Assembly (NCBI RefSeq): GCF_010723575.1
Contig: NZ_BLKZ01000001.1
Location: forward strand, 4,030,001-4,094,000
Length of the DNA stretch: 64,000 bases
DNA from: Mycobacterium bourgelatii
Lineage (GTDB): Bacteria; Actinomycetota; Actinomycetes; Mycobacteriales; Mycobacteriaceae
Direction of reading: 5' to 3'
Made by a program: the position numbers and the translations under genes. Below are positions 32,240 through 41,993 of the stretch, one piece after another. A model generated the notes under the pieces. It saw only the letters and a list, made by a program, of their open reading frames with translations, searched no databases and was not told where the DNA came from. Position 1 is the first letter of the stretch; each line of letters starts with the position of its first letter.

Positions 32240-34806
32240 CAGGTAATCCTCGCGGACAAGTGAACGGTGGTTCCGCCGGTGTTGGCATCGATGATCACAT
32301 CTTGCATGAGGCTGCGCATCAGGCTGATTCCCCGACCGCGCTGGTTGTTCACGATTACCTGCTGCGGCTTCCACGAGCCGGAGTCGGTGATGGTCAAATG
32401 CAGCTCGTCGACGCACGCGGTCGCGTCCAGCCGGATCAAACCTTCCGACTTGTTGCGATGGCCGTGCTCAATGGCGTTCGAGACGGCTTCGCCCGCGGCG
32501 ATCAGCACATTCATGCTCTGCTCGGCGCGCACCTCGGCTTGCTTCAGCCAGTTACGCAAAGCGCTCCGGGTGTGCGCAAGCTGGCTCGCGTGCGGCGGAA
32601 AGTTCAACTCCAACGGGGCGGGGTGGCGGTACAGCAGCAGGACAACGTCGTCCTGATAACCGCCGCTGGGCGCTAGGCGGGACATGATCTCGTTGGCCAA
32701 TTCATCAAGCGAAGAGCCATGTTCGTCCTTGATGACGGCGGCGGCACGGGTGATGCCCTCGGTCAACGGGTGGCGACGCCGCTCGACCAAACCATCGGTA
32801 TAGAGCACCAGTGTGGCCCGCGCTGGGATGGTCACCCGGGCCTCTGGACGAGGCCAGTTGCGTCGCACTCCCAGTGGGATGGTGTGGCCGTCGTCGAGGA
32901 TCTGAGTGGAGCCGTCGGACTTGACGAGGATGGGTGGCGGGTGCCCGGCACTGGAGTAGACCACTTCCCCGGTCTCGGGGTTGAGCACCGCACAAACGGC
33001 GGTGGTGCATTGGGCACCGGGCAGCCGTGCGGCAAAGCGGTCCATGCTGGACAGGGCGGCACCTGGGCTGGGTTCGTCAAACAACAACGCGCGACAGGCA
33101 CTGCGCACCTGACCCATCACCGTCGCGGCGGCCAAGTCGTGACCGACGCAGTCGCCGACAACCATCGCGATGCGACCGTCGTCCAGATCGAAGACGTCGT
33201 ACCAGTCGCCGCCCACTTGCAGGGGCCGGCTGGCGGCCTGGTACCGCACCGCGAAACCGGACGGCAGGTGCGAGGGTCCGAGAATCGCGTGCTGCAAGGC
33301 CAGGGCGGCTTCGCGCTGCTGATCAACCTGATACACCCGCTGCAGTCCCTGTCCGAGACGGCCGGCCAGCACGGTGAGCAGGGTCTGGTCCTCGAGGGTG
33401 AACGGCCGGTTCTCGGGCAGTTCAATCCAGACGACCAGCACGCCTTCCGGATGCTGCAGCGCGATGCCGGCTGTCCCCGACGTGGCGATGGTGGGGGTGA
33501 GCAAGTCACCGTCGCACAGGGATCCGAGCGTTTGCTGTAGCTGAGAGGGCAGGTCGTTCCACTGGACGGCGTCGCCCACGGACACGACTGTGGGCATGTA
33601 AGCCATTTCCGGCGAGGAACTGGCGCTGGGGAATGTGACGGCCAGCACCCGGACCGCCCGCCACTGCCGACGAAGTTCCTCGACCGCGGCCCGCACCGCC
33701 TCATCTACGGTGTCCGCCTGAGCGAGCTCCTGGTTCAGCGCATGTTCGCGGCCAGCCGCCAGTGCCAATGCGATTGCGGCATGCCGGGCGAAGTCGCTGA
33801 CCAACTCGAGGTAGTCGTGGCTGAATCGCGCCTGCCGCGGGTGTCGCGCCACCGCAATGACCCCGAGCACCGCGTCGCGCGCGATGAGCGGCATGACGAT
33901 GGCGGGGCGCTCACCAACATCGGTGAAGCCCTCGATCGGGTATGCGAAGGAATCGGTGATCATGGGCAGACCCCGACGCGCAACACCGCCCGTGGTGGAG
34001 CCGTCCATCGGGACCTGGCGACCGATCACCTCCGACGCATACCGACCGGCCGTGGCGGCCACGACAAGGGTCGAGACTTCGCTGGCCGGCAAATCGGGCT
34101 CCCCCGGCACCAGCAAGATTGCCTGCTCAGCGTCGGCGAGCTCCAGAGCGCGGTTCACGATCAGTTGCAGCGGCCCGGTCTTTGGGTCTCCGGACAGCAG
34201 TGCCGTCGTGATCTCGCGACTGGCGTTCGTCCACTTCGCCGCTTCGCGTTCGCGCTCGAACAGCCGCGCGTTGTCGACGGCGGCGGCCGCCGCGGTGGCC
34301 AGCGCCCACACGACGACCTGATCGGATTCCGAGAACGCCCGGTCAGACCGGTCGTCGGCCAGATAGAGGCTGCCGAAGTCAGCCCCGCGAACCGTGATCG
34401 GGATTCCGAGGAGCGATCGCAACGACGAGTCGTGTTCGTGCAATCCACTGGCCGCCGGGTACGTGCTCAGGTCGTCGACGCGGATACCTTCACCGACCGG
34501 CACATCGCCCAGCCGCCGCGCCGTGGCGTCGTCGATTCCCGTGCGGACGAAAGAAAACAGGTTGCCGTCAGATCCGCGGATTCCCAATGCCCCGAACCGG
34601 GCACCGGTCAGCTCCATCGCGGCATCGACCACTCGCTGCAGCGTCACCGTCAGGTCCAGGTCAGAGCCGATTTCGACGATGACGCGTACGAGCTTTTCCA
34701 TCTGATCACGAGCGGCGACCAACTCATCAAGTTGTTCGTGCATTTGCTTGACCAGTTCTTGACGGCCCAACCAGGTCAAAGCGGATCCCCCCCGGTTGTC
34801 GGTCAT
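32239..34806 (-). CDS. GAF-GAF-PP2C (RsbU-type) phosphatase with C-terminal HATPase kinase
   Basis: An 855-residue cytosolic partner-switch protein. Order: N-terminal helix; GAF 1 (about 45-185, VDAAMELTGARFGALGIRGSD); GAF 2 (about 200-345); a degenerate third sensor-like domain (about 370-490); SpoIIE/PP2C phosphatase (about 515-710) with GGDWYDVFDLDDGRIAMVVGDCVGHD, AGHPPPILV, LYTDGLVE and GYQDDVVLLL supplying the metal aspartates; HATPase_c anti-sigma-kinase domain (about 725-855) with GEAVSNAIEHGH and GRGISLMRSLMQDV. Rv1364c of M. tuberculosis carries sensor, phosphatase, kinase and STAS in one chain. Here STAS is the separate overlapping downstream gene. The sigma factor controlled is unknown. 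A palindrome covers the promoter. Confidence 0.93.
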   Translation of the reverse strand: MTDNRGGSALTWLGRQELVKQMHEQLDELVAARDQMEKLVRVIVEIGSDLDLTVTLQRVVDAAMELTGARFGALGIRGSDGNLFSFVRTGIDDATARRLGDVPVGEGIRVDDLSTYPAASGLHEHDSSLRSLLGIPITVRGADFGSLYLADDRSDRAFSESDQVVVWALATAAAAAVDNARLFEREREAAKWTNASREITTALLSGDPKTGPLQLIVNRALELADAEQAILLVPGEPDLPASEVSTLVVAATAGRYASEVIGRQVPMDGSTTGGVARRGLPMITDSFAYPIEGFTDVGERPAIVMPLIARDAVLGVIAVARHPRQARFSHDYLELVSDFARHAAIALALAAGREHALNQELAQADTVDEAVRAAVEELRRQWRAVRVLAVTFPSASSSPEMAYMPTVVSVGDAVQWNDLPSQLQQTLGSLCDGDLLTPTIATSGTAGIALQHPEGVLVVWIELPENRPFTLEDQTLLTVLAGRLGQGLQRVYQVDQQREAALALQHAILGPSHLPSGFAVRYQAASRPLQVGGDWYDVFDLDDGRIAMVVGDCVGHDLAAATVMGQVRSACRALLFDEPSPGAALSSMDRFAARLPGAQCTTAVCAVLNPETGEVVYSSAGHPPPILVKSDGSTQILDDGHTIPLGVRRNWPRPEARVTIPARATLVLYTDGLVERRRHPLTEGITRAAAVIKDEHGSSLDELANEIMSRLAPSGGYQDDVVLLLYRHPAPLELNFPPHASQLAHTRSALRNWLKQAEVRAEQSMNVLIAAGEAVSNAIEHGHRNKSEGLIRLDATACVDELHLTITDSGSWKPQQVIVNNQRGRGISLMRSLMQDVIIDANTGGTTVHLSARIT

Positions 34807-34811
34807 ACGAA

Positions 34812-34832
34812 CAAACCTAATCGTTAGGTTTG
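34812..34832 (-). promoter_or_regulatory. Perfect 9-bp palindrome over the -10 of the GAF-PP2C gene
   Basis: CAAACCTAA-TCG-TTAGGTTTG is a perfect palindrome with a 3-nt centre. On the minus strand its near half contains TAGGTT (34819-34814), which fits TANNNT and lies 7 nt before the ATG at 34806, so transcription would be leaderless. A dimeric repressor bound here would block the promoter directly. The opposite cyclase gene starts 137 bp away. Confidence 0.6.
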
Positions 34833-34919
34833 GGTTTCTGGCACTCGGACGTTGCGACGATCGGTCGCGTTACATGTGTGTCGTTCATTTTTTCCCCGTC
34901 TGCGCCTTGATAAACGCCT

Positions 34920-34961
34920 TATTCTTGGGCCATCGGGGCGATCGCACCCCCAGATTGGCGG
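34920..34961 (+). promoter_or_regulatory. Promoter -10 and conserved ribosome-site box of cyclase/ATPase paralogue 1
   Basis: TATTCT at 34920-34925 fits TANNNT and would give a leader of about 37 nt. GATTGGCGG at 34953-34961 lies exactly 7 nt before the GTG at 34969. The same GATYGGCGG box at the same spacing precedes the other three paralogues (38182-38190, 41978-41986, 45231-45239) and fixes all four starts. Confidence 0.6.
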
Positions 34962-34968
34962 TGCTGCG

Positions 34969-37900
34969 GTGACGGCGGGTGGGACTTGCATGTCATGCGG
35001 TACTGGTCTGCGCGAGTACGCCAAGTTCTGCGACGAATGCGGTACCCCGACCGCGTCAGGCATCGACGCGGCGGAATACAAGCAGGTCACAGTGCTGTTT
35101 GCCGACGTGGTGCGGTCGATGGACATCGCGGCCGTGCTCGACATGGAACGGCTGCGCGAGGTGATGTCCGAGCTGGTGCAGCGGTCGGCGGCGGTGGTGC
35201 GGCGCTACGGGGGAACCGTCGAGTACAACGGCGACGGGGTGATGGCCCTGTTCGGCGCTCCCATTGCGTTGGAGGATCACGCCCGTCGCGCGTGTCTGGC
35301 GGCGGCGGCCATTCAAGAAGAGGCCAACCGGCTCGCCGCCGACGTTGAGCGGCGCGATGGCATGACGTTGCGCCTGCGGGTGGGATTGAACTCGGGCCGC
35401 GTGATCGCCGGCGAGATTGGTTCGGGGCCGTTCGGTTACGTCGCAACGGGTGCACCAATCGGCTTCGCCCAGCGGATGGAATCCGCGGCCGCCCCCGGCC
35501 AAGTGCTGCTGTCAGAGTCCACCGCACGACTGGTCGAACACTCGGTGGAGCTGTCTGAACCGGAGTTGGTCCCCATCAAAGGGGCCGACGAACCTGTGCT
35601 CGCGCGCCGGCTGATCGCGACCGCGCGGCGGGACGAGTTGGTCCGGCACACGGAGGCGCGCCTGGTGGGGCGCCGCTGGGAGATGGCGGTTCTCGACGCC
35701 ATGGTGGACCGCGCGATTGGTGGCCGCGGTGGTGTCGTGGCTGTGGTGGGACCACCCGGCATCGGCAAGAGCCGGGTCGCTCGCGAGGTCGCGACGCTCG
35801 CCGCGGGTCGCGGCGTTGAGGTGGTTTGGACCTTCTGCGAATCGCATGCCCGCGACGTTTCCTTCGGCGTGGTGGCGCGGTTGCTGCGGGCGGGCAGCGG
35901 TGTCGCCGAACTCGAAGGCGAAGCCGCCCGCGCGCAGGTGCGGGCCACTGTCTCCCCCAACGCCAGCCCGCAGGATCTGCTGTTGCTCGATGATCTGCTC
36001 GGTATCGCCGACCCTGACGTTGACCTGCCCCAGATCGACCCCGATGCGCGACGGCGCAGGCTAACCGCTCTGGTCAACACGACGGCGCTGGAGCGCACCG
36101 AGCCAGCGCTTTACCTCGTCGAAGATGCGCATTGGATCGACGCCGTCAGCGAGTCGATGTTGGTCGACTTCCTGACCGTCGTCGCGCACGCTCCGGTAAT
36201 GGTGTTGATCAGCTTTCGCCCAGAGTATGCCGGGGTACTGAGTCGCATTCATGGCGCCCAGACGATAGCCCTTGCCCCACTTGATGATTCGGATACCAAC
36301 GCGCTGATCCGCGAGTTGCTTGGTACGGATTCGTCGGTCAGCGAAATCGCGTCGGTAATCACCGAACGGTCCGCCGGCAACCCATTTTTCGCCGAGCAGA
36401 TGGTGCGGGAACTGGTGCAGCGCGGTGTACTTGTCGGCGAGCGCGGCAGCTACGTCTGTTCCGCCGGCATCGCTGAGCTGAGTGTGCCGGCCACGGTGCA
36501 GGCGGCCATCGAAGCCCGCATTGACCGGTTGACCAACGCGGCCAAGCGGACGGTGTATGCGGCGTCGGTGATCGGGGAGCGCTTTAGCGCCGAGTTGCTT
36601 ACCGCACTGGGAGTTGATGCGGTTGTCGACGGACTGATTGATACGGAACTGATCGATCAAGTGCGATTTACCCCGAGCGCCGAGTACGCCTTCTGCCACC
36701 CCCTGATCCGCGCGGTGGCCTACGAATCGCAGCTTAAATCCGACCGCGCCGAGTGGCACCGACGCCTAGCGGCGGCCATCGAAGCTGGAAGTCCGGAATC
36801 AGCCGACCAAAACGCCGCGTTGATCGCCGAACATCTTCAGGCCGCCGGGGATCTCAACGACGCATATGGCTGGCATATGCGCGCCGGAACATGGCTGGCC
36901 AACCGCGATGTCGGTGCGGCCCGGGTCAGCTGGGAGCGGGCATGCTCGATCGCCGACGCGTTGCCTGCCGACACGCCCGACCACGTTGCGATGCGCATCG
37001 CTCCCCGCACCATGCTGTGTGCCAGTGGCTGGCAAGCGATCCAGGAAACTCGGGGACGGTTCGACGAGCTGCGAGAGTTGTGCACCGTTGCCGGAGACCA
37101 GATCTCGCTGGCCTTCGGCATGACGGGTCTGGCCACCGAACTCATGTTCGCCGGACGCACCAGCGAGGGTTCACGATTGGTCTCCGAGCAGATGGAGCTA
37201 CTCACGTCGATTGACGACCCAACGCTGATCGGATTGGCATTCGTCGGGTTCAACAACTGGTTCGACGCGGGCGAGTTGGCCGAAATCTTGCGATGGTCCG
37301 AAGTCGTCATCGACCTGGCCGACGGCGACCCGACGACGGGAAGCGGCTTGGGCTTCGGATCACCATTGGCCGCCGCTCACGCATGGCGCGCCGTCGCGAA
37401 GTGGTGGCTGGGCAGGCCAGGTTGGCGGGACGACCAGCACGATGCCGGTGCCATGGCCCGGCAGTCCGACCCCACCACTTTGGCCATGATTGCAGGCTGG
37501 ACATGGGGTCTCGGAATTGCTTTCGGGGTGCTGCGCGCCGACGACTCCACCCTGCGCGCGATTGAAGACGCGGTACACGCGGCCGAGGGATCGAGCAACG
37601 CGGCATTGAGCATCGTCAAGTACACACTGGCCGTCGCGCTGCTGAATCGGGACGCTGCCGCCGACCGACACCGCGGTCTGGACCTGATGATGCAGGTCCG
37701 CGACATGTGGTTGCGCGAACCGATTCCCTTCCTTGTGCCCGTCGCCGAATTGTGTTCGGCCCCAGAAAGGGCACGGCACGGGGACCGCGACATTGTCATC
37801 TCGGTGGTGCGCCGAGCCGTCGACGATTTGCTGAAGGCCGAACGACCATTTTTCGCCGTGCTGGGCCTCGGTGTTCTGGTGGAAGCGCTGCTTAATCGGG

Positions 37901-38127
37901 GCGCCGAAGGCGACGTCTCCGAAGCCCGAAAGGGGATCGATCAGTTGGCAGGTCTAAGGGCAGAAGAGGATTGGGCGATGCGCGACATCACCGTGCTGCG
38001 GCTGCGTGCGCTGCTAGCCCAAGCTCTCGACGACGAGGATGCATACCGGGACTTGGTGATTCGCTATCGCGAGATGGCGGAATCGCTTGGCTACGAGGGG
38101 CATATCACGTGGGCCGCGGCAATGTGA
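34969..38127 (+). CDS. Zinc-ribbon/class III cyclase-like/STAND ATPase/TPR protein, paralogue 1
   Basis: A 1,052-residue soluble signalling protein. Residues 7-24 form a zinc ribbon (CMSC ... CDEC: Cys7, Cys10, Cys21, Cys24). Residues about 35-215 form a class III nucleotide cyclase fold. Metal Asp46 (VLFADVV) and Asp89 (EYNGDGVMALFG) are present, but the usual purine-binding Lys is Glu85 and the transition-state Asn is Gly165; Arg169 remains. An AAA/STAND-type ATPase follows (about 235-480), with Walker A GPPGIGKSR (Lys267) and Walker B YLVEDAHW. The rest is TPR-like helices. There is no DNA-binding domain. Cyclase activity is therefore uncertain. GTG 34969 is set by the shared GATTGGCGG box. 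It is the first of four tandem copies. Confidence 0.9.
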   Translation: MTAGGTCMSCGTGLREYAKFCDECGTPTASGIDAAEYKQVTVLFADVVRSMDIAAVLDMERLREVMSELVQRSAAVVRRYGGTVEYNGDGVMALFGAPIALEDHARRACLAAAAIQEEANRLAADVERRDGMTLRLRVGLNSGRVIAGEIGSGPFGYVATGAPIGFAQRMESAAAPGQVLLSESTARLVEHSVELSEPELVPIKGADEPVLARRLIATARRDELVRHTEARLVGRRWEMAVLDAMVDRAIGGRGGVVAVVGPPGIGKSRVAREVATLAAGRGVEVVWTFCESHARDVSFGVVARLLRAGSGVAELEGEAARAQVRATVSPNASPQDLLLLDDLLGIADPDVDLPQIDPDARRRRLTALVNTTALERTEPALYLVEDAHWIDAVSESMLVDFLTVVAHAPVMVLISFRPEYAGVLSRIHGAQTIALAPLDDSDTNALIRELLGTDSSVSEIASVITERSAGNPFFAEQMVRELVQRGVLVGERGSYVCSAGIAELSVPATVQAAIEARIDRLTNAAKRTVYAASVIGERFSAELLTALGVDAVVDGLIDTELIDQVRFTPSAEYAFCHPLIRAVAYESQLKSDRAEWHRRLAAAIEAGSPESADQNAALIAEHLQAAGDLNDAYGWHMRAGTWLANRDVGAARVSWERACSIADALPADTPDHVAMRIAPRTMLCASGWQAIQETRGRFDELRELCTVAGDQISLAFGMTGLATELMFAGRTSEGSRLVSEQMELLTSIDDPTLIGLAFVGFNNWFDAGELAEILRWSEVVIDLADGDPTTGSGLGFGSPLAAAHAWRAVAKWWLGRPGWRDDQHDAGAMARQSDPTTLAMIAGWTWGLGIAFGVLRADDSTLRAIEDAVHAAEGSSNAALSIVKYTLAVALLNRDAAADRHRGLDLMMQVRDMWLREPIPFLVPVAELCSAPERARHGDRDIVISVVRRAVDDLLKAERPFFAVLGLGVLVEALLNRGAEGDVSEARKGIDQLAGLRAEEDWAMRDITVLRLRALLAQALDDEDAYRDLVIRYREMAESLGYEGHITWAAAM

Positions 38128-38197
38128 TGCGGCCAACGTCGAGGTCCGTTTGCTGGGCGGTTGGCCCACGAGTAGCGTCGAGATCGGCGGCTTTTCA

Positions 38198-41100
38198 GTG
38201 ACATTGGTATGCGCTTCCTGCGGAACGACACTGCGGGACAAGGCGAAGTTCTGCGACGAGTGCGGCACCCAGACTCCGCTTACGAATGAGAGCGCGGGGT
38301 ACAAGCAGGTGACGGTCCTCTTCGCCGACGTGGTGCGGTCGATGGACATCGCGGCCACGCTGGATATCGAGCGTTTACGGGAAATCATGGCCCAACTGTT
38401 GGAGGGATCTGCGGCGGTGGTGCGCCGCTACGGCGGGACCGCCGAGTACAACGGTGACGGGGTGATGGCTCTGTTCGGTGCACCAATTGCCTTGGAGGAT
38501 CACGCTTATCGCGCCTGCCTAGCCGCACTCGCGATCCAAGAGGAGGCCGACAGGCTGGCAGCCGTGGTGCAGCAGCGCGATGGCGTGGCGCTGCGGCTGC
38601 GGGTGGGGTTAAATTCGGGTCGGGTGATCGCCGGTGAGATCGGTGGGGCACTGGGCTACGCCGCAACCGGCGAGGCGGTTGGGTTTGCCCAACGGATCGA
38701 ATCGGCGGCTCCCCCAGGCGGCGTGATGCTTTCCGAATCGACTGCACGGCTCGTCGAGCACGCCATGCTCCTGTCCGAACCGGAATCTTTGCACATCAAG
38801 GGATTCGACGAACCCTTGTATGCGCGCCGACTGCTAGCGATCCAGCCGCGCCACGGCGCGGTCGAACGAGTCGAGGCAAACCTGGTCGGTCGGCGCTGGG
38901 AGATGGCAGCCCTCGCGGCGATGATGGACCGCGCGATCGGCGGCCGCGGGGGCGTCGTAACGGTGGTAGGACCACCGGGCATCGGCAAAAGCCGCGTTGC
39001 CCGCGAAGTTGCGGCACAAGCGATCAGTCGCGGAGTTGAGGCTTTTTGGGTCTTCTGCGAGTCACACGCTAGCGACGTCCCGTTCCACGGCATCACGCGG
39101 TTGTTGCGCGCTCGAATGGGCGTGAGTGACCTCGACGGTGCAGCCGCCCGGGAAAGGCTACGCACTGCTGTACCGCCCGATTCCGAGCCGCAGGATCTGC
39201 TGCTGCTTGACGATCTGCTGGGTATAGCCGACCCAGACGAGCCTCGCCCCCAAATCGACCCCGATGCGCGGCGGCGCAGGTTGACCGCGCTCATCAACAA
39301 GGCGGGATTGGAGCGCACCCAACCGACGCTCTACGTGATCGAGGACGCGCACTGGATCGATGCGGTCAGCGAGTCGATGCTCGCGGACCTTCTCACCATC
39401 GTTTCGCGTACCTCAGCGATCGTGCTGATCACCTTCCGTCCCGAATATGCGGGAGCGCTGACTCGGACGCATGGTGCCCAAGTTATTTCGCTTGTCCCAC
39501 TCTCCGATTCAGAAATTTCAGCATTGCTGGTCGAACTGTTGGGATCAGATCCATCGGTAGCCGGCATAGCGACTGTCATCACCGCCCGCGCGGCTGGTAA
39601 CCCGTTCTTCGCAGAAGAGATGGTGCGTGAATTGGTGCAGCGCGGAGCGCTGGTCGGCGAACGCGGTAGGTACGCCTGTCACGCGGATGTTGCTGAGCTC
39701 AGCGTGCCGGCCACCGTGCAGGCGACTATCGAGGCACGCGTCGACCGACTGGACACCGCGGCCAAGCAGACTTTGCATGCGGCATCGGTGGTGGGCGTTC
39801 GATTCGAACCGGAGTTGCTGGTCGCGATGGGTATCGATCCCGTGATCGACGAGCTGGTCAGCGCAGAGCTGATCGAACAGGTGCGGTTCGTACCGAGTCC
39901 CGAGCACGCCTTCTGTCACCCGCTGATCCGTGCGGTCGCCTACGAGTCACAGCTGAAATCCAACCGCGCCGAATGGCATCGGCGCCTGGCCGCCGCGATC
40001 CAGCGTCGTGCGCCACGCTCGCTGGAGGAGAACGCGGCGCTGATCGCCGAACATCTGCAGGCCGCCGGCGAGCTACCTGAGGCATATGGCTGGCACATGC
40101 GCGCCGCAGCGTGGTCAGCCGACCGCGATATCAGCGCGGCGCGGCTCAATTGGGAACGGGCAAGCCAAATCGCCGACAGGTTGTCCGGTGGGCAGCCTGG
40201 TGGGCTACCTGAGAACGACCCCGCCCTCCTGCCGATGCGCATCGCGCCACGCACCATGCTGTGTGCCACCGACTTTCAAGCTCGAGCGGTCCAGGAAAGC
40301 AGGGGACGCTTCGCGCAACTGCGAGAGTTGTGCGAAGCAACTGGTGACAACGTCTCGCTGGCCATTGCCATGACTGGCCTCGCATCCGAACTTAACTACA
40401 GTGGTCGTCTGCGTGAGGCAGCGCAGCTGTCATCCGAGCAGACGGCGCTCCTCGAATCGATCGGCGACCCCACGTTGTCCGTCGGGCTGGGCTTCGTCGC
40501 ATTTATCAACTGGTTCGACGTTGGTGAATTCGGCGAAATCCTACGATGGTCGCAGCGGGTCGTCGATTTCGCGGCGGGTGACCCCACCAAGGGTGCCGTC
40601 TTCGGTCTCGGGTCGCCGCTCGCGATTGCGTTGGCATTCCGTGGCACCGCTCGATGGTGGCTTGGGCTCGCCGGATGGCGGCAAGACCTCCTTGACGCTC
40701 TCGAGATGAGCCGGAACAGCGATCCCGCGACCGTTGCTCTGGTACATGCATGGACGCACGGCACGGGCATGGTCTACGGAGCGTTCTTACCTGATGAATC
40801 CGCACTGCCTGCGATGGAGACGGCAGTCCAGACATGCAAGGCAACCAGCAACGATTTTGCCGTGGCCTCAGCCGAATACACCTTGGGCATGATGCTGGTC
40901 TACTCGGACGCAGCAACGAATCGTCAACGGGGTCTGGAAATGTTGGTGCGGGCGCGCGCCACGCTGGTCCAGCGTATTCCGTCCCTGGTTCCCGTCACTG
41001 ATTTGGTGACCGCTCCGGAGCGGATCAGGCGTGGCGACCGCGACATTGCCATCCCCGTTGTGCGCAACACGGTGGCAGAACTGTATGCGGCAGGACGGAT

Positions 41101-41443
41101 TGGGTATGCCTTATACGGCAGCAACATTCTGGTGGAGGCGTTGTTAGACCGCGGCGCCGCTGGTGATCTGGACGAAGCTCGCGAGGCGATAGACCAGCTG
41201 GCCGCTCTAAATGCCAGCCACGGCGACTGGGCGATCCTCAATGTCACGCTGCTGCGGCTGCGCGCTCTGCTCGCCCGGGCCCGCGACGATGACAATTATC
41301 AGGATTTACTGAGTCGGCATCGCAAAATCGCGGAATCGCTTGGTTACGACGGACATGTCGCATGGGCAACGACGATGATGGAAGCTCGCCCCAACCTGAC
41401 GCCAGGCGTCAAGACTCCGGCAAGCAAGAACCGAATTAAGTAG
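38198..41443 (+). CDS. Zinc-ribbon/class III cyclase-like/STAND ATPase/TPR protein, paralogue 2
   Basis: A 1,081-residue paralogue of the gene 70 bp upstream. It begins VTLVCASCGTTLRDKAKFCD at GTG 38198, with GATCGGCGG 7 nt before the start. The zinc ribbon is intact (CASC, CDEC). The cyclase fold keeps FADVV and EYNGDG but again has Glu for Lys and Gly for Asn (GEAVGFAQR). Walker A GPPGIGKSR and the YVIEDAHWIDAVSESML Walker B are intact. The TPR-like C-terminus ends in AESLGYDGHVAWATTMMEAR plus a 20-residue Lys-rich tail absent from the others. The upstream promoter hexamer seen in paralogues 1, 3 and 4 is not evident, so it is probably transcribed with paralogue 1. Confidence 0.9.
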   Translation: MTLVCASCGTTLRDKAKFCDECGTQTPLTNESAGYKQVTVLFADVVRSMDIAATLDIERLREIMAQLLEGSAAVVRRYGGTAEYNGDGVMALFGAPIALEDHAYRACLAALAIQEEADRLAAVVQQRDGVALRLRVGLNSGRVIAGEIGGALGYAATGEAVGFAQRIESAAPPGGVMLSESTARLVEHAMLLSEPESLHIKGFDEPLYARRLLAIQPRHGAVERVEANLVGRRWEMAALAAMMDRAIGGRGGVVTVVGPPGIGKSRVAREVAAQAISRGVEAFWVFCESHASDVPFHGITRLLRARMGVSDLDGAAARERLRTAVPPDSEPQDLLLLDDLLGIADPDEPRPQIDPDARRRRLTALINKAGLERTQPTLYVIEDAHWIDAVSESMLADLLTIVSRTSAIVLITFRPEYAGALTRTHGAQVISLVPLSDSEISALLVELLGSDPSVAGIATVITARAAGNPFFAEEMVRELVQRGALVGERGRYACHADVAELSVPATVQATIEARVDRLDTAAKQTLHAASVVGVRFEPELLVAMGIDPVIDELVSAELIEQVRFVPSPEHAFCHPLIRAVAYESQLKSNRAEWHRRLAAAIQRRAPRSLEENAALIAEHLQAAGELPEAYGWHMRAAAWSADRDISAARLNWERASQIADRLSGGQPGGLPENDPALLPMRIAPRTMLCATDFQARAVQESRGRFAQLRELCEATGDNVSLAIAMTGLASELNYSGRLREAAQLSSEQTALLESIGDPTLSVGLGFVAFINWFDVGEFGEILRWSQRVVDFAAGDPTKGAVFGLGSPLAIALAFRGTARWWLGLAGWRQDLLDALEMSRNSDPATVALVHAWTHGTGMVYGAFLPDESALPAMETAVQTCKATSNDFAVASAEYTLGMMLVYSDAATNRQRGLEMLVRARATLVQRIPSLVPVTDLVTAPERIRRGDRDIAIPVVRNTVAELYAAGRIGYALYGSNILVEALLDRGAAGDLDEAREAIDQLAALNASHGDWAILNVTLLRLRALLARARDDDNYQDLLSRHRKIAESLGYDGHVAWATTMMEARPNLTPGVKTPASKNRIK

Positions 41444-41488
41444 TCGACTACTCAATGCCCCTCGCTCAATTCGGGTGAGGCTACAGAC

Positions 41489-41800
41489 ATGTCATATGTC
41501 TTTGCGGTGCCAGAAATGATGACCGCAGCTGCAACAGACCTAGCCGCCATCGAGACGGTGCTCAGCCAGGCCAGCGCCGCCGCGTCCGCTGGGACGACGG
41601 CAGTGCTCGCGGCCGGCGCCGATGAGGTCTCGGCGGCCGTCGCCGCGTTGTTCTCTGCGCAGGGCCAAACGTATCAGGCGCTGAGCGCGCGGGCGGCAGC
41701 GTTTCACGAACAGTTCGTTCAGCTCATGAAGGTGGCGGCGGGCTCGTACGCGAGCGCTGAGACAGCCGCCGCCGCGCCGTTGCAGGTCCGGCTGGGCTAA
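41489..41800 (+). CDS. PE-only protein inside the cyclase/ATPase array
   Basis: A 103-residue protein consisting only of a PE domain: MSYVFAVPEMMTAAATDLAA, the helical hairpin, HEQFVQLMKVAAGSYASAET and a short end. YASAE fits the YxxxD/E secretion signal. PE proteins normally pair with a PPE partner for ESX secretion, and none is adjacent. It starts 45 bp after paralogue 2 and ends 193 bp before paralogue 3, so it may ride on the array's transcript. Whether it has any role with the cyclase-like proteins is unknown; it may be an unrelated insertion. Confidence 0.9.
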   Translation: MSYVFAVPEMMTAAATDLAAIETVLSQASAAASAGTTAVLAAGADEVSAAVAALFSAQGQTYQALSARAAAFHEQFVQLMKVAAGSYASAETAAAAPLQVRLG

Positions 41801-41936
41801 CGCGGCATAGCCGATGTCGGCGGCACCTCTGCGGCATGGCGGCGTTCCTTAACCTCGGCCGCTGGTAGCGGAGTCGCGCAGGCGAAAACACCCCAAGTCG
41901 CCATTATTTGGGCTGCTATTACGCGGCTGCTCGGCC

Positions 41937-41986
41937 TATTGTTGGCCCATCGGGGTTGGGCGCGGGCACCATCCCGAGATCGGCGG
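41937..41986 (+). promoter_or_regulatory. Promoter -10 and conserved box of cyclase/ATPase paralogue 3
   Basis: TATTGT at 41937-41942 fits TANNNT and would give a leader of about 45 nt. GATCGGCGG (41978-41986) is 7 nt before ATG 41994. The stretch GGCCCATCGGGG after the hexamer resembles GGGCCATCGGGG before paralogue 1, which indicates that the promoter was duplicated with the gene. Confidence 0.55.
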
Positions 41987-41993
41987 TACGGGG

